Assembly: GCF_003751605.1 (NCBI RefSeq)
Contig: NZ_RJVJ01000002.1
Span: 1,553,001-1,617,000, forward strand
Source of the DNA: Kitasatospora cineracea
GTDB lineage: Bacteria; Actinomycetota; Actinomycetes; Streptomycetales; Streptomycetaceae
Direction: 5' to 3'
Length of the DNA: 64,000 nt
The notes under the pieces are model-generated. The model saw nothing but the letters and a program-made list of their open reading frames with translations. It had not been told where the DNA came from and searched no databases. This document shows, in pieces, positions 8,901 through 17,449 of this stretch; position 1 is the first letter of the stretch; each line of letters starts with the position of its first letter. The translations under genes were made by a program, and so were the position numbers.

Positions 8901-9808
8901 CCGAGGCGACCGCGCAGGTGCGCCGCCCGGACGGCAGTTGGGCGGACCTGGGCCCGGTGCGGCCCGGCTACAACGAGCTGCGGGCCGACGGCGGGCCGGT
9001 GGAGGCGCTGCGGCTGGTGTGGCAGCCGGGCGGCGAGGCCCCGGTGGTCAACCAGGTGATCCCGTGGTGGGCGGACGTCCCGGCGGCCCGGCTGACGCTG
9101 GCCGAGCCGACCCTGGACGTGGTGGCGGGCGCGGCCGCGCCGGCCCAGGCCCGGGCCACCGTGGAGTCCGGCCGGCCGGACGCGCTGACCGGCGCGCTGA
9201 CCGCCGAGGTCCCGGCGGTGGCCAAGGGCCTGACGGTGGCTCCGGCCCCGGCGGTGACGGTGCCGCGCGGCGGCCGGGCGGGCGCGCCGCTGCTGGTGAC
9301 GGCGGCCGCGGACACCCCGTCGGGCAGCTACCGGGTGCCGGTGGTGTTCACCGCGGGCGCGCTGACCGTCCGCCAGGAGCTGCTGGTGCACGTCGTCCCG
9401 CCGACCGGCGGGCCGGACCTGGCGCGGGCGGCGACCGCCTCGTCCTCGGGCGACGACAGTGCGAGGACCCCGGCGGCGGCGGTCGCCGACGGCGACCCGA
9501 AGACCTCCTGGAACTCCCCCGCCGAGGACGACGCCTGGGTGCAGCTGCGGCTGCCGCAGCCGGCCCGGCTGGGTGCGGCGGTGCTGCACTGGGGCGCGGC
9601 GTACGCGTCCGCGTACCGGCTGGAGACCTCGGTGGACGGCGTGGTGTGGACCACCGTCGCGGAGGTCGGCAACGGGCAGGGCGGCACCGAGACGGTCCGC
9701 TTCGACGCGCCGGGCGCCCAGTACCTGCGGGTGCAGGGCGCGGGCCGGGCCACCCGCTACGGGTACGCGCTGTCCGGGGTGGAGCTGTACGGCGTGCAGG
9801 CGCCGTAG
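5981..9808 (+). CDS. Secreted beta-N-acetylglucosaminidase-like protein (GH84) with C-terminal F5/8 domain
   Basis: 1275 residues from a GTG preceded by GAGGAGG at good spacing. About 75 basic/Ala-rich residues precede a hydrophobic export segment (~82-102); an in-frame GTG at 6182 would give a classical signal peptide but has no ribosome site. Order of domains: GH20/GH84-type N-terminal beta domain (~125-320), NAGidase (GH84) barrel (~325-600, with FYGAPWS, KQNYFLYAPGGDPYRAQRW and MDNYPVND), helical region (~600-760), a discoidin-like region, a NEW3-type beta domain (~1030-1140) and an F5/8 type C carbohydrate-binding domain (~1145-1275). It likely trims GlcNAc-containing glycans outside the cell. 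Where GH84 enzymes carry an adjacent Asp-Asp pair, this reads DFLNVSYDEW (Asp429...Asn432), so activity is uncertain. Confidence 0.8.
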   Translation: MQARVSVAAGRRLRQRLEQSAALREVLHHPAALAARRTAARTARQLAPRAADRFIADVKGTEPLLASVRAERRAGRRGSALRVAATLSAAAVVGGLLLPTPGFAVEAGLRAGPGSAAPDVADRSETVTEAPLPLGSLTDPRVFPRPQQLRTGGGAVSVPRQVALVLADSADGPAVDAVRALLARAGATDVRSVPEAPAQPAAGSLVVYLGGPYEGAGGATDRVLRELAVANGLKDTEVPQLAGLPAGGYLLASGRLTAPGGSYGAVVLAGVDGAGTYYAAQSLAQLLAPVAPGQGQGGEGDKGFPGVLLRDWPSGAAVRGTAESFYGAPWSAAQRLAVVDFLGRTKQNYFLYAPGGDPYRAQRWREAYPAAQAAELSELTARARAAHVTVAYSIAPGQSFCFSSGKDVDALVAKLDGLRQLGVRAFQLDFLNVSYDEWHCGADRRKFGTGPVAAAKAQSALTAAVQERLVARHPDLAPLSVVPTEYLKQGSTPYRAALAAGLPAGVQVAWSGGSAIPRQVTGDQIAATAGLFGRPLMTMDNYPVNDSAPDRLFLGGYDGRDPEVARRSAVLLTSAMSQPVASRIPLATAADFGWQPDGYRADQSLAAALRLLTAGPAQQAAAAALAGNSASSPLGGQESAYLAPLVERFWAAAEPASGASADAAKLQAAAQPLREAFTVMADAPKALAGDPLAQDAAPWLARLAAYGAAGRAAVDMLLAQHGGDGAAAWQARLELGRQRGVLEQNPVTVGKGVLDAFLDRAAKSADTWSGITAGASPTTTLGTAHDHGPALMADGSGQTFYWSSAPPQVGDSFGLDLGTPKPLGSVTVLMGSWGDDPDAASAADDYLHDGVLEYWSGSGGWQQLAAVHGQRTVTANAPAGAVAKAVRLRATGGQQTAVAVREFTAAAPDAVDTAVSGPPAAPGSSPDAVLSGDPDSAFRAAAPPAAGDAPLTVELGSARPLDRLTVLTDPTVRAEATAQVRRPDGSWADLGPVRPGYNELRADGGPVEALRLVWQPGGEAPVVNQVIPWWADVPAARLTLAEPTLDVVAGAAAPAQARATVESGRPDALTGALTAEVPAVAKGLTVAPAPAVTVPRGGRAGAPLLVTAAADTPSGSYRVPVVFTAGALTVRQELLVHVVPPTGGPDLARAATASSSGDDSARTPAAAVADGDPKTSWNSPAEDDAWVQLRLPQPARLGAAVLHWGAAYASAYRLETSVDGVVWTTVAEVGNGQGGTETVRFDAPGAQYLRVQGAGRATRYGYALSGVELYGVQAP

Positions 9809-10001
9809 GGCCTGTCCGCACACTCCTGTCGCGGGCCCGCGGCGGCCGGTGCGTGCTCTCGGCGTGCCGGCCGGAAGCCCTCGTACTGGGCGTACTTGGG
9901 TTTTCGGCCGGTGCGGCGAGCGGGCCCCTCCTGCCCGGCGGCGGGCAAGGAGGGCGCGTGCCAGGCGCTGTGGGGCAGACGGGAGTGTGCGGACAGGCCC
10001 T
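9807..10001. repeat. 195-bp MITE-like element with terminal inverted repeats and internal hairpins
   Basis: Left end AGGGCCTGTCCGCACACTCC (9807-9826) and right end GGAGTGTGCGGACAGGCCCT (9982-10001) are perfect 20-base inverted repeats; pairing continues four more bases inward with one G-T wobble. Inside are two further hairpins: CCGGCCGGAA...TTTTCGGCCGG, whose stem continues through CCC/GGG and GTAC/GTAC, and CCTCCTGCCC...GGGCAAGGAGG. No transposase gene fits. The left end overlaps the TAG stop of the glycosidase gene (9806-9808). No obvious target-site duplication flanks it. It could be a non-autonomous transposable element, or a folded intergenic element acting as terminator between the convergent genes. 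Confidence 0.65.
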
Positions 10002-10093
10002 GGACGCGCGGCGGGCCGCCGGCGCTCCCGTTGCGGGGGCGGCGGCGGCCCATGAGGCGTACCGGTTGTCGTGTCGGGCAGGCCCTTGTCTGT

Positions 10094-10705
10094 TCAGGCG
10101 GAGAGCGGGGCGTGCTGCTCGCCGCGGCGGATCGGTCGGGTGCGGACGGGAACGGGCAGGACCGTCTCCGGATGGTCGTGGTGCTCGAAGTCCCGGAACT
10201 GGTCGAGGCCGCCGTACGGCTCCAGGTAGGGCCGCCAGCGCGGGTCCTTGATCCCGGTGCCGATGACCCGCCAGGCCAGGCCGCTGGGCGCGGCCGGGGG
10301 GCGCTTCATCCGCCAGCCGAGGTCGGCGAGGTGCATGTCGGCCTTGGTGTGGTTGCAGCGGCGGCAGGCCGCCACCACGTTGTCCCACCGGTGCTGGCCG
10401 CCCCGGCTGCGCGGGATGACGTGGTCGACACTGGTGGCGGCGGCCCCGCAGTACACGCACCGACCGTGGTCGCGGGCGAACAGCGCCCGCCTGGTCAGCG
10501 GTACGGGGCCGCGGTAGGGGACCCGCACGAAACGGGTCAGTTTGACGACGGACGGTGCCTGGACGGCACCGGTGGCGCTGTGCAGTGTGGTGCCCGCATC
10601 CTCCAGGGCGATCGCCTTGTGGTTGAGGACGAGGATGAGGGCGCGTCGCATCGAGACGACACCGAGCGGCTCGTACGACGCGTTGAGGACAAGGACATGC
10701 GGCAC
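10094..10705 (-). CDS. HNH endonuclease family protein
   Basis: 203 residues, GTG start preceded by AAGGAGG. An HNH/zinc module lies at residues 83-119: Cys83-x2-Cys86, the DH pair at 94-95, Asn109, Cys114-x2-Cys117 and His119. The N-terminal ~60 residues (starting PHVLVLNASYEPL) are a conserved feature of this actinobacterial and cyanobacterial HNH group. The substrate is unknown; these proteins are usually chromosomal singletons with no methylase partner, as here. It is divergent from the mscS-type gene. Confidence 0.9.
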   Translation of the reverse strand: MPHVLVLNASYEPLGVVSMRRALILVLNHKAIALEDAGTTLHSATGAVQAPSVVKLTRFVRVPYRGPVPLTRRALFARDHGRCVYCGAAATSVDHVIPRSRGGQHRWDNVVAACRRCNHTKADMHLADLGWRMKRPPAAPSGLAWRVIGTGIKDPRWRPYLEPYGGLDQFRDFEHHDHPETVLPVPVRTRPIRRGEQHAPLSA

Positions 10706-10981
10706 GGGGCCTCCTTGGACGCCTGCGGCGCGTGGCTCGCGCCGAGTCGAGCGGGGCGATCGTGGCCCGTGCGGGACGCGATCTCCCTCAGTGTCGCCTT
10801 ACGCCGTCGTACGACGCCACCATTTCTCCGTGAACGGCCCGCGCGCGTGCGGTGAGCCACCGCGCGTTCCGCCATAGCCGGTATGCCCAGCTCGCGGCCC
10901 TCCTGCACGTACCGTGCGGGCGGCGCTGCGGTGCGTGGCCGGGACGGCTCCGGGGGCCTCCGAGCGGGTGAACGGGCTCGC

Positions 10982-10993
10982 TAGAGTGGGGCG
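10982..10993 (+). promoter_or_regulatory. Leaderless -10 box for the MscS gene
   Basis: TAGAGT at 10982-10987 matches the TANNNT -10 consensus and ends six bases before the ATG at 10994, the spacing expected for leaderless transcripts. No ribosome site is needed or convincing. The -35 region is weak. Confidence 0.5.
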
Positions 10994-12064
10994 ATGCTCG
11001 CCGATTCCGCTGCCGACAGCACCAGCACCCCGACGTTCACGCTGCCCACCAGTGCCGCCGACGTGACCGACACCACCCGGCAGGCGGCCGGCTGGCTGGA
11101 CGACAACTGGCAGGGCTGGGTGGTCGACGGGCTGCGGATCGTGCTGATCCTCGGGCTGGCCCTGGTGCTGCGGGCCGTGGTCCGCAAGGTGATCGACAAG
11201 CTGGTGTCCCGGATGGGCCGCCCGGCGGAGGGCGACGGCGACCACGGGGTGCTCGGCGGGCTGCTCGCCAACAGCGGCGTGGTCAACACCGAGCGGCGCC
11301 AGCAGCGTTCCGAGGCGATCGGCTCGGTGCTGCGCTCGGTGGCCTCCTTCAGCATCCTCGGCACCGCCTCGCTGATGGCGCTGTCGGTGCTCGGCGTCGA
11401 CCTGGCCCCGCTGCTGGCCTCGGCGGGCGTGGCGGGCGTGGCGATCGGCTTCGGCGCCCGCAACCTGGTCACCGACTTCCTGTCCGGCGTCTTCATGATC
11501 ATGGAGGACCAGTACGGCGTCGGCGACGAGATCGACACCGGCATCGCCACCGGCACCGTCCTGGAGGTCGGCCTGCGGGTCACCAAGCTGCGCGGCTCGG
11601 CCGGCGAGATCTGGTACATCCGCAACGGCGAGGTCAAGCGGATCGCCAACATGAGCCAGGGCTGGAGCACCGCCACCGTCGACGTGCAGGTCGGCTACAA
11701 GGAGGACCTGGAGCGGATCGAGGCGCTGGTCACCGAGGCCGCCGAGCAGCTGTCCAAGGAGAGCCCGTACGACGAGCTGATCTGGGGCCGGGTCAAGGTG
11801 CTGGGCGTGGAGTCGGTCGCGGTGGACTCGGTGCAGCTGCGGATCGAGGCCCGCTGCACGCCCGGCAAGGCCGCGCAGGTCTCGCGCGCGCTGCGGCTGC
11901 GGCTGAAGGCCGCCTTCGACCTGGCGGGCGTCAAGCTCAAGGAGGAGGCCGCCGCGACCGTCCCGGCCCAGGCCGCCGCCCCGGAGGTGCTGCCGCCGTC
12001 CGCACTCGCCGACCCCAACTCGGCCCGCTCGCTGGCCGCCAAGCCGATACCCGCCCAGAACTGA
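10994..12064 (+). CDS. Mechanosensitive ion channel, MscS family
   Basis: 356 residues. Three hydrophobic helices (~residues 44-63, 105-125, 133-155) are followed by the hallmark pore-lining segment GVAIGFGARNLVTDFLSG and the cytoplasmic beta and alpha/beta domains with DQYGVGDEI, then a short Pro/Ala-rich tail. It would gate on membrane tension and release solutes during osmotic downshock. The ATG probably starts a leaderless mRNA. The kinase gene begins 80 bases downstream on the same strand. Confidence 0.93.
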   Translation: MLADSAADSTSTPTFTLPTSAADVTDTTRQAAGWLDDNWQGWVVDGLRIVLILGLALVLRAVVRKVIDKLVSRMGRPAEGDGDHGVLGGLLANSGVVNTERRQQRSEAIGSVLRSVASFSILGTASLMALSVLGVDLAPLLASAGVAGVAIGFGARNLVTDFLSGVFMIMEDQYGVGDEIDTGIATGTVLEVGLRVTKLRGSAGEIWYIRNGEVKRIANMSQGWSTATVDVQVGYKEDLERIEALVTEAAEQLSKESPYDELIWGRVKVLGVESVAVDSVQLRIEARCTPGKAAQVSRALRLRLKAAFDLAGVKLKEEAAATVPAQAAAPEVLPPSALADPNSARSLAAKPIPAQN

Positions 12065-12144
12065 CGCCCGCCCGCGGCCGACGGGGCCCCGGGGGCCGGG
12101 GTGTGGGATCCTCTGGCGTCGCACGGTGCGGACGAGGGGGATGC

Positions 12145-13623
12145 ATGTCGCAGGGGGGCTACGTCGGCGCACTGGTCGGCGAGCGGTACCGGCTGGTCGA
12201 GCAGCTCGGCGCGGGCGGCTTCGGCCGGGTCTGGAAGGCCGTGGACGAGCGGCTGCGGGTCGACGTCGCGGTCAAGGAGGTGCTGCTCCCGCAGGGCGGG
12301 CCGGGCGGGGCCGCGGCCGTCAACGCGGCCCGCGCCGAGCGCGAGGCCCGGCACGCCGCCCGGCTGCGCAACCACCCCAACGTGGTGGCCGTGCACGACG
12401 TGGTGATCGACCGGGGCGTGCCGTGGATCGTGATGGAACTGGTCACCGGCCGCACCCTGGACGACGAGATCCGCGCCGTCGGGCCGATCCCCGCGCCCCG
12501 GCTGTCCGCGATCGGCGACGCCGTGCTCGGCGCGCTGGCCGCCGCGCACGCCGCCGGGATCGTGCACCGGGACGTGAAGCCCGCCAACGTGCTGCTCGCC
12601 GCCGACGGGCGGGTGCTGCTCACCGACTTCGGCATCGCCGTGCACGCCGCCGACACCGCGCTGACCGCCGCCGGGACGGTCGTCGGCTCCTTCGAGTACA
12701 TCGCCCCGGAACGCGCCGAGGGCCGCGAGGCCGCCCCGGCCGGCGACCTGTTCTCCTGCGGGGTGACGCTCTACCACGCGGCCACCGGGCACTCGCCGTT
12801 CCGCCGCGACAGCGTCTCGGACTCGGTGCTCGCGGTCTTCGCCCACCACCCCGCGCCGCTGCCCGGACCCGGCCCGCTGTCCGGCGTGATCGGGCAGCTG
12901 ATGGCGAAGGACCCGGCCGCCCGCCCCACCGCCGAGGCCGCCCTGCGGACGCTGCGCGACCCGGCCGCCGCCCCGGCGTTCCCCGCTCCGCCCGCGCCGC
13001 CGGCCGTCCCGGCGGTGCCGCCGGGACCCGGGCCGGTGCCGACCGCGCTGGACCGCACGCCCGCGGCGCCGCCCGCGCCCGCGTACGGCCCGCCCGCGCC
13101 CGCGTACGGCCCGCCCGTGCCCGCGTACGGCCCGCCGCCCTCGTTCGGCCCGCCGTCGCCCTCGTACGGGCCCCCGGCCCCGTCGTACGGCCCTCCGGTT
13201 CCGTCGTACGGGGCGGCGCCCGTCCACGCGGCGGCGACCGGGGGCGCGGCCCGGGAGCCGTTCGAGGAGGACGAGGACGGTGCGTACGGGGCCGGGGCAG
13301 CGGCCAGGGGCCGGGCGGCCCGGGCCGTGCTGCTGCGGATCGTCGGCGGCTTCGCGCTGCTGGGGCTCGGTCTGGCCCTCACCGCCTACCTGCTGCTCAC
13401 CTACCTGGTGGGCGAGCCGTCGGAGACCGCCGCGACGGTCACCGCGGTCAAAGTGGCGGTCGAGTCGGTCACCGCGGGCGCCGCGGTCACCGGCGGCGTG
13501 CTGGCGTTCCCGGGCGGCTCGCCGCAGCGGCGGCTCTACCTGGCCACCGGGCTGGGCGCGGTGCTGACCGTGCTGGTCACGGCGGTGGTCTCCGCCAACG
13601 CGCAGATCAGCGGAATCCTCTGA
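12145..13623 (+). CDS. Membrane-bound serine/threonine protein kinase
   Basis: 492 residues, ATG with GAGGGGG just upstream; an out-of-frame ATG lies four bases before it. The N-terminal kinase domain (~residues 12-285) is complete: glycine loop GAGGFGRVW, Lys44 in VAVKEV, HRDVKPAN with Asp143, Asp161 of DFG, and SFEYIAPE. A Pro/Tyr-rich linker follows (~285-360) with tandem (A/S)YGPP repeats, an acidic patch, and two transmembrane helices near the C-terminus (~390-420 and ~470-490). Unlike PASTA kinases it has no extracellular sensor domain, only a short loop, so the signal may come through the membrane helices or the linker. It may be cotranscribed with the channel gene upstream. Confidence 0.93.
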   Translation: MSQGGYVGALVGERYRLVEQLGAGGFGRVWKAVDERLRVDVAVKEVLLPQGGPGGAAAVNAARAEREARHAARLRNHPNVVAVHDVVIDRGVPWIVMELVTGRTLDDEIRAVGPIPAPRLSAIGDAVLGALAAAHAAGIVHRDVKPANVLLAADGRVLLTDFGIAVHAADTALTAAGTVVGSFEYIAPERAEGREAAPAGDLFSCGVTLYHAATGHSPFRRDSVSDSVLAVFAHHPAPLPGPGPLSGVIGQLMAKDPAARPTAEAALRTLRDPAAAPAFPAPPAPPAVPAVPPGPGPVPTALDRTPAAPPAPAYGPPAPAYGPPVPAYGPPPSFGPPSPSYGPPAPSYGPPVPSYGAAPVHAAATGGAAREPFEEDEDGAYGAGAAARGRAARAVLLRIVGGFALLGLGLALTAYLLLTYLVGEPSETAATVTAVKVAVESVTAGAAVTGGVLAFPGGSPQRRLYLATGLGAVLTVLVTAVVSANAQISGIL

Positions 13624-13729
13624 CGGTTCGCCAGGACGCGGCGGGCGGGCGGCCCGGGCCCGTCCGCCGCTCGGCAGCACCGCCCGCCCCCCTCGGCACG
13701 GCGCCGTGCAACGAACCGGTGTCGGGGCG

Positions 13730-13762
13730 TTGACATCCGCGACTCATGATTGGAAACTTTCC
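13730..13762 (+). promoter_or_regulatory. csnR promoter with CsnR/ROK-type operator
   Basis: TTGACA at 13730-13735 is a consensus -35 box. The palindrome GGAAACTTTCC (13752-13762) covers the position of the -10 box 17-18 bases downstream. This matches, as I recall it, the GAAA(C/G)TTTC core bound by the ROK regulator CsnR of Streptomyces lividans, and predicts autorepression of the operon. Confidence 0.7.
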
Positions 13763-13804
13763 TAACAGTTGGCCGCAACCGCGTACGCAGAGGAGGATCG
13801 GGCC

Positions 13805-14994
13805 GTGACCACCCGAAAGACGCCCCGTTCCCCGCTGGCCGGTACGCCGAGTCTGCTGCGGGCCATAAACGACCGCGCCGCGCTGGAGCTGCTGCTCGAG
13901 AACGGCCCGCTGTCCCGCACCCAGATCGGGAGCCTGACCGGGCTCTCGAAGCCGACCGCCTCGCAGCTGCTGGCCCGGCTGGAGGCCGTCGGGCTGGTGG
14001 TGCCGGTCGGCACGACCGCCGGGGGGCCGGGGCCGAACGCCCAGCTCTACCAGGTGAACCCGGCCGCGGGCCACGTCGCGGGCGTGGACGTGACCAGCAC
14101 CACGGTGCGGGTCGCGGTCGCGGACATCACCGGGGCGACGCTGGCCGAGCACCGGGTGCCGACCAAGGGGTGGCCGGCCGCGGAGACGGTGGCCCGGGTC
14201 GCGGAGGCCGTCGCGGAGACGGTGCGCCGGGCGCAGCTCGCCCCCGGGTCGCTGCGCGAGGTGGTGATCGGGATCGGCGGCGCGCCGGACCCGGTGACCG
14301 GGAAGCTGCGCTACGCCTCGCACCTGCCGGGCTGGCACTCGCCGCGGCTGGTGGAGGAGCTGGAGCAGGCCCTGGGCGCGCCGGTGTCGATCGAGAACGA
14401 CGTGAACCTGGCCGCGGTGGCGGAGCAGGCCGGCGGGGCGGCGGCGGGGTGCGAGGACTTCGTGCTGCTGTGGGCCGAGGAGGGCATCGGCGCGGCGATC
14501 GTGATCGCGGGCCGGCTGCACCGGGGTTTCACCGGGGTGCGGGCGAGGTCGGCTACATGCCGGTGCCCGACGCCCCGGTGTCGTTGAACGCCCGCCGGAA
14601 GGTGTCCGGCGGGTTCCAGGACCTGGCCGGCGAGCCCGCGGTGCTGGCGCTGGCCCGCCGGCACGGGCTGCGCGGCGCCGACGCGGCGCAGGCGGTGGCC
14701 GGGGCCCTGGGCAGTGCCGAGGGCGGGGCCTTCCTGGCCGAGCTGGCCGAGCGGCTGGCGGTCGGGCTGGCGGTGATCGCCTCGGTGGTGGACCCGGAGC
14801 TGGTGGTGCTCTCCGGGGGGACGCCGACCGCGGGCGGGGAACGCCTGCGGGAGCTGGTCCAGGAGGCCCTGGGCCGGATGTCCATCCCGCGGCCGGAGGT
14901 GCGGCTGTCGGCCGTGCCGGGGCCGCCCGTCCTGACCGGTGCGCTGCAGCGCGCGCTGGCGACCACCCGGGACGTCCTGTTCAGCACGCACTGA
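13805..14994 (+). pseudogene. csnR: ROK family repressor CsnR-like, interrupted by one-base frameshift
   Basis: The GTG at 13805 has AGAGGAGGA upstream. The first frame encodes an N-terminal winged helix (SLLRAINDRAALELLLENG..., ~residues 12-70) and the ROK N-lobe up to GRLHRGFTG. The frame then breaks in GGGG at 14534-14537; adding one G restores GEVGYMP and the remaining ~150 residues to the stop at 14994 (396 residues in total), including SVVDPELVVLSGG. It sits head of the csnEFGHK genes and should repress them until a chitosan-derived sugar binds. The break is in a homopolymer and three other conserved genes in this window show the same defect, so a sequence error is the likelier cause. 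The family call is firm; the csn identity rests on gene order and operator. Confidence 0.8.
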
Positions 14995-15126
14995 CGCACC
15001 GCCGCGCGGGCGCACTGGCGCACCCGCGCGGCACCGATCCGAGACGTTCGCTCCCACTCCCCTTCCCCCCACGGGACGCCGGGCCCTGCCGCCCTGCCCC
15101 CGTACCCTCCCCAGGAGTGCAATTCC

Positions 15127-16485
15127 GTGGACACCACCCGCAGCGCCCCGCCCGTCCGCCGCCCGCTGGCCGCGCTCACCGCCGCGCTCTGCGCGACCCT
15201 GCTGGCCTCGGCCTGCACCGGCACCAACTCCGGTGGCGGGCAGGACGGTTCGGCGTCCGGCCAGGACGTGACGATCACCTTCTGGCACGGCTGGAACCAG
15301 GACAACGAGGTGAAGGCGATCAACGACAACGTCGCCGCCTTCGAGAAGCTGCACCCCAACATCCACGTCAAGGTGGTCGGCGACATCGCCGACGACAAGG
15401 CCCAGCAGGCGCTGCGGGCGGGCGGCCCGGACGCCCCGGACGTGGTGTCCTCGTTCTCCACCGACAACGTGGGCAAGTTCTGCTCCTCGCACGTGTGGGC
15501 CGACCTCGGGCCGATGCTGAAGCAGGACGGCGTCGACCCGGCGAAGACCTTCCCGGCCGCGATGCTCGCCTACAGCCGGTACCAGGGCAACCAGTGCTCG
15601 CTGCCGCTGCTCGGCGACGCCTACGGGCTGTACTACAACAAGACCGCGTTCGCGGCGGCCGGGATCACCGCGCCGCCGAAGACGTTCAGCGAGTTCGCCG
15701 AGGACGCCGCCAAGCTGACCGTCCCGGACGGCGACTCCTACCGGCAGCTGGGCTTCATGCCGAACTACCACGGCTACGAGACCTCGATCGCGCACTACCT
15801 GGGCCAGTACGGCAGCACCTACTTCGGCCCGGACGGGAAGTCCGACGTGGCCACCGACCCGACCGTGGCCGCCGCCCTGGCCTGGCAGAAGCAGCTGGTG
15901 GACCGGCTGGGCGGGTTCGCCAGGCTGGAGAAGTACCGGACCTCCTTCGGCGACGAGTTCAGCGCCAAGAACCCGTTCGCCACCGGGCAGGTGGCGATGA
16001 GCATGGACGGCGAGTGGCGCGCCGCCTCGCTGGCCGAGGACAAGCCGTCCTTCGAGTGGGCCACCGCGCCGTTCCCGGTGCCGGACGACCAGGCCGACAA
16101 GTACGGGCGCGGCTACCAGACCGGCACCATCGTCGGCATCGCCAACGGCTCGAAGAAGCAGACCGCGGCCTGGACCTTCGTCAAGTACCTGACCACCGAC
16201 ACCGACGCGGTGGTCTCCTTCGCCAACGCGATCCACAACGTGCCCAGCACCCTGGCCGCGCTGGAGTCGCCGAAGCTGGACGCCGACCCGAACTTCCGCA
16301 CCTTCCTCGGCATCGCCAAGAACCCGAACTCCGCCACCACCCCGGCCAGCATCAACGGCGGCGCCTACCAGGTGTCGCTGCAGAACCTCAGCTACGCGGT
16401 GGAGTCCGGCCAGCAGACCGACCTGAAGGCGGGCCTGGCGGCCACCGCCAAGGAGATCGACGACGCCGTCAACCAGGCGAAGTGA
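15127..16485 (+). CDS. csnE: ABC transporter solute-binding lipoprotein for amino-sugar oligosaccharides
   Basis: 452 residues, GTG start with AGGAG ten bases upstream. The signal peptide ends in a lipobox LASAC, with Cys30 as the lipidation site, then a Gly/Ser linker and a family 1 extracellular sugar-binding fold (DVTITFWHGWNQ, DVVSSFSTDN, YGLYYNKTAF, AMSMDGEW). It would capture oligosaccharides outside the cell and deliver them to the two permeases encoded next. No ATPase gene is present; such systems in Streptomyces share the MsiK ATPase. By gene order with csnR, a GH4 enzyme and a kinase, the likely ligand is chitosan oligosaccharide. Confidence 0.85.
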   Translation: MDTTRSAPPVRRPLAALTAALCATLLASACTGTNSGGGQDGSASGQDVTITFWHGWNQDNEVKAINDNVAAFEKLHPNIHVKVVGDIADDKAQQALRAGGPDAPDVVSSFSTDNVGKFCSSHVWADLGPMLKQDGVDPAKTFPAAMLAYSRYQGNQCSLPLLGDAYGLYYNKTAFAAAGITAPPKTFSEFAEDAAKLTVPDGDSYRQLGFMPNYHGYETSIAHYLGQYGSTYFGPDGKSDVATDPTVAAALAWQKQLVDRLGGFARLEKYRTSFGDEFSAKNPFATGQVAMSMDGEWRAASLAEDKPSFEWATAPFPVPDDQADKYGRGYQTGTIVGIANGSKKQTAAWTFVKYLTTDTDAVVSFANAIHNVPSTLAALESPKLDADPNFRTFLGIAKNPNSATTPASINGGAYQVSLQNLSYAVESGQQTDLKAGLAATAKEIDDAVNQAK

Positions 16486-16486
16486 C

Positions 16487-17443
16487 ATGGCGACCGTGAG
16501 CCCCGCCCTCCCGCCGGCGCTGCGCCGCAAGCGCCGGCGGGAGCGGGCCAGGACCCTGGCCTTCCTCTCCCCGTGGCTGATCGGGTTCGGCGTCTTCTTC
16601 CTGTACCCGCTGGCCTCCACCGCCTACTTCTCGTTCACGCACTACGACGGGTACCTGGCGCCGACCTTCTCCGGCCTGAAGAACTGGGACTACGTCTTCA
16701 CCAAGTACCCGCCGTTCTGGCAGGGCCTGGGCAACACGCTCTGGCTGGTCGCGGTGATGGTCACCCTGCGGGTGGCGTTCGGCCTCGGCATCGGCCTGCT
16801 GATCACCAAGGTGAAGACCGGCGCCGGGTTCTTCCGCACCGCCTTCTACCTGCCCTACCTGGCCCCGCCGGTGGCCGCCACGATGGCCTTCGCCTTCCTG
16901 CTCAACCCCGGCACCGGCCCGGTCAACCACCTGCTGGGCGAGGCCGGCCTGCCGCAGCCCGGCTGGTTCACCGACCCGTCCTGGTCGAAGCCGGCCCTGA
17001 CCATGCTGGCCATGTGGGGCATCGGCGACCTGATGGTGATCTTCATGGCGGCGCTGCTGGACGTCCCCCGGGAGCAGTACGAGGCGGCCGAACTGGACGG
17101 CGCGGGCGCCCTGCAGCGGTTCCGGTACGTCACCCTGCCGAACATCTCGCCGATCGTGATGTTCGCCGTGGTCACCGGCGTGATCCAGACCATGCAGTAC
17201 TACACCCAGGCGATCGTGGCCGGGAAGGTCGCCTCCGGCGTGATCGGCGGCTCCGGACAGCAGTTCGAGTCCGGTTACCCGCACGGCTCCACCTGGACGC
17301 TGCCGCAGATGGTCTACAACCTCGGCTTCCAGCACTACGACTACGGCTCCGCCTGCGTCGTCGCCCTCATCCTGTTCGCCCTCACCATGGCGTTCACCTC
17401 GATCCTGCTGCGGCGCAAGTCCGGCTTCCTGACGGAGGACTGA
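16487..17443 (+). CDS. csnF: Sugar ABC transporter permease (MalF-type)
   Basis: 318 residues, starting two bases after the lipoprotein stop. Six transmembrane helices begin at ~residue 24 after a basic N-terminus. The EAA loop that docks on the ATPase is EQYEAAELDGAGALQRF (~residues 200-216). It forms a heterodimeric pore with the product of the next gene. Tight spacing shows one transcript. Confidence 0.9.
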   Translation: MATVSPALPPALRRKRRRERARTLAFLSPWLIGFGVFFLYPLASTAYFSFTHYDGYLAPTFSGLKNWDYVFTKYPPFWQGLGNTLWLVAVMVTLRVAFGLGIGLLITKVKTGAGFFRTAFYLPYLAPPVAATMAFAFLLNPGTGPVNHLLGEAGLPQPGWFTDPSWSKPALTMLAMWGIGDLMVIFMAALLDVPREQYEAAELDGAGALQRFRYVTLPNISPIVMFAVVTGVIQTMQYYTQAIVAGKVASGVIGGSGQQFESGYPHGSTWTLPQMVYNLGFQHYDYGSACVVALILFALTMAFTSILLRRKSGFLTED

Positions 17444-17449
17444 GCTCCC

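Noticed and set aside
5720..9823. Very long open frame on the minus strand opposite the GH84-type gene
   Set aside because: It is an antisense shadow produced by G/C bias at third positions; its translation is Arg/Gly/His-rich without domains, while the plus strand encodes recognisable glycosidase and discoidin domains.
13624..13729. Riboswitch or other structured leader before csnR
   Set aside because: No conserved riboswitch elements are recognisable; the promoter and operator lie close to the start and leave only a short leader.
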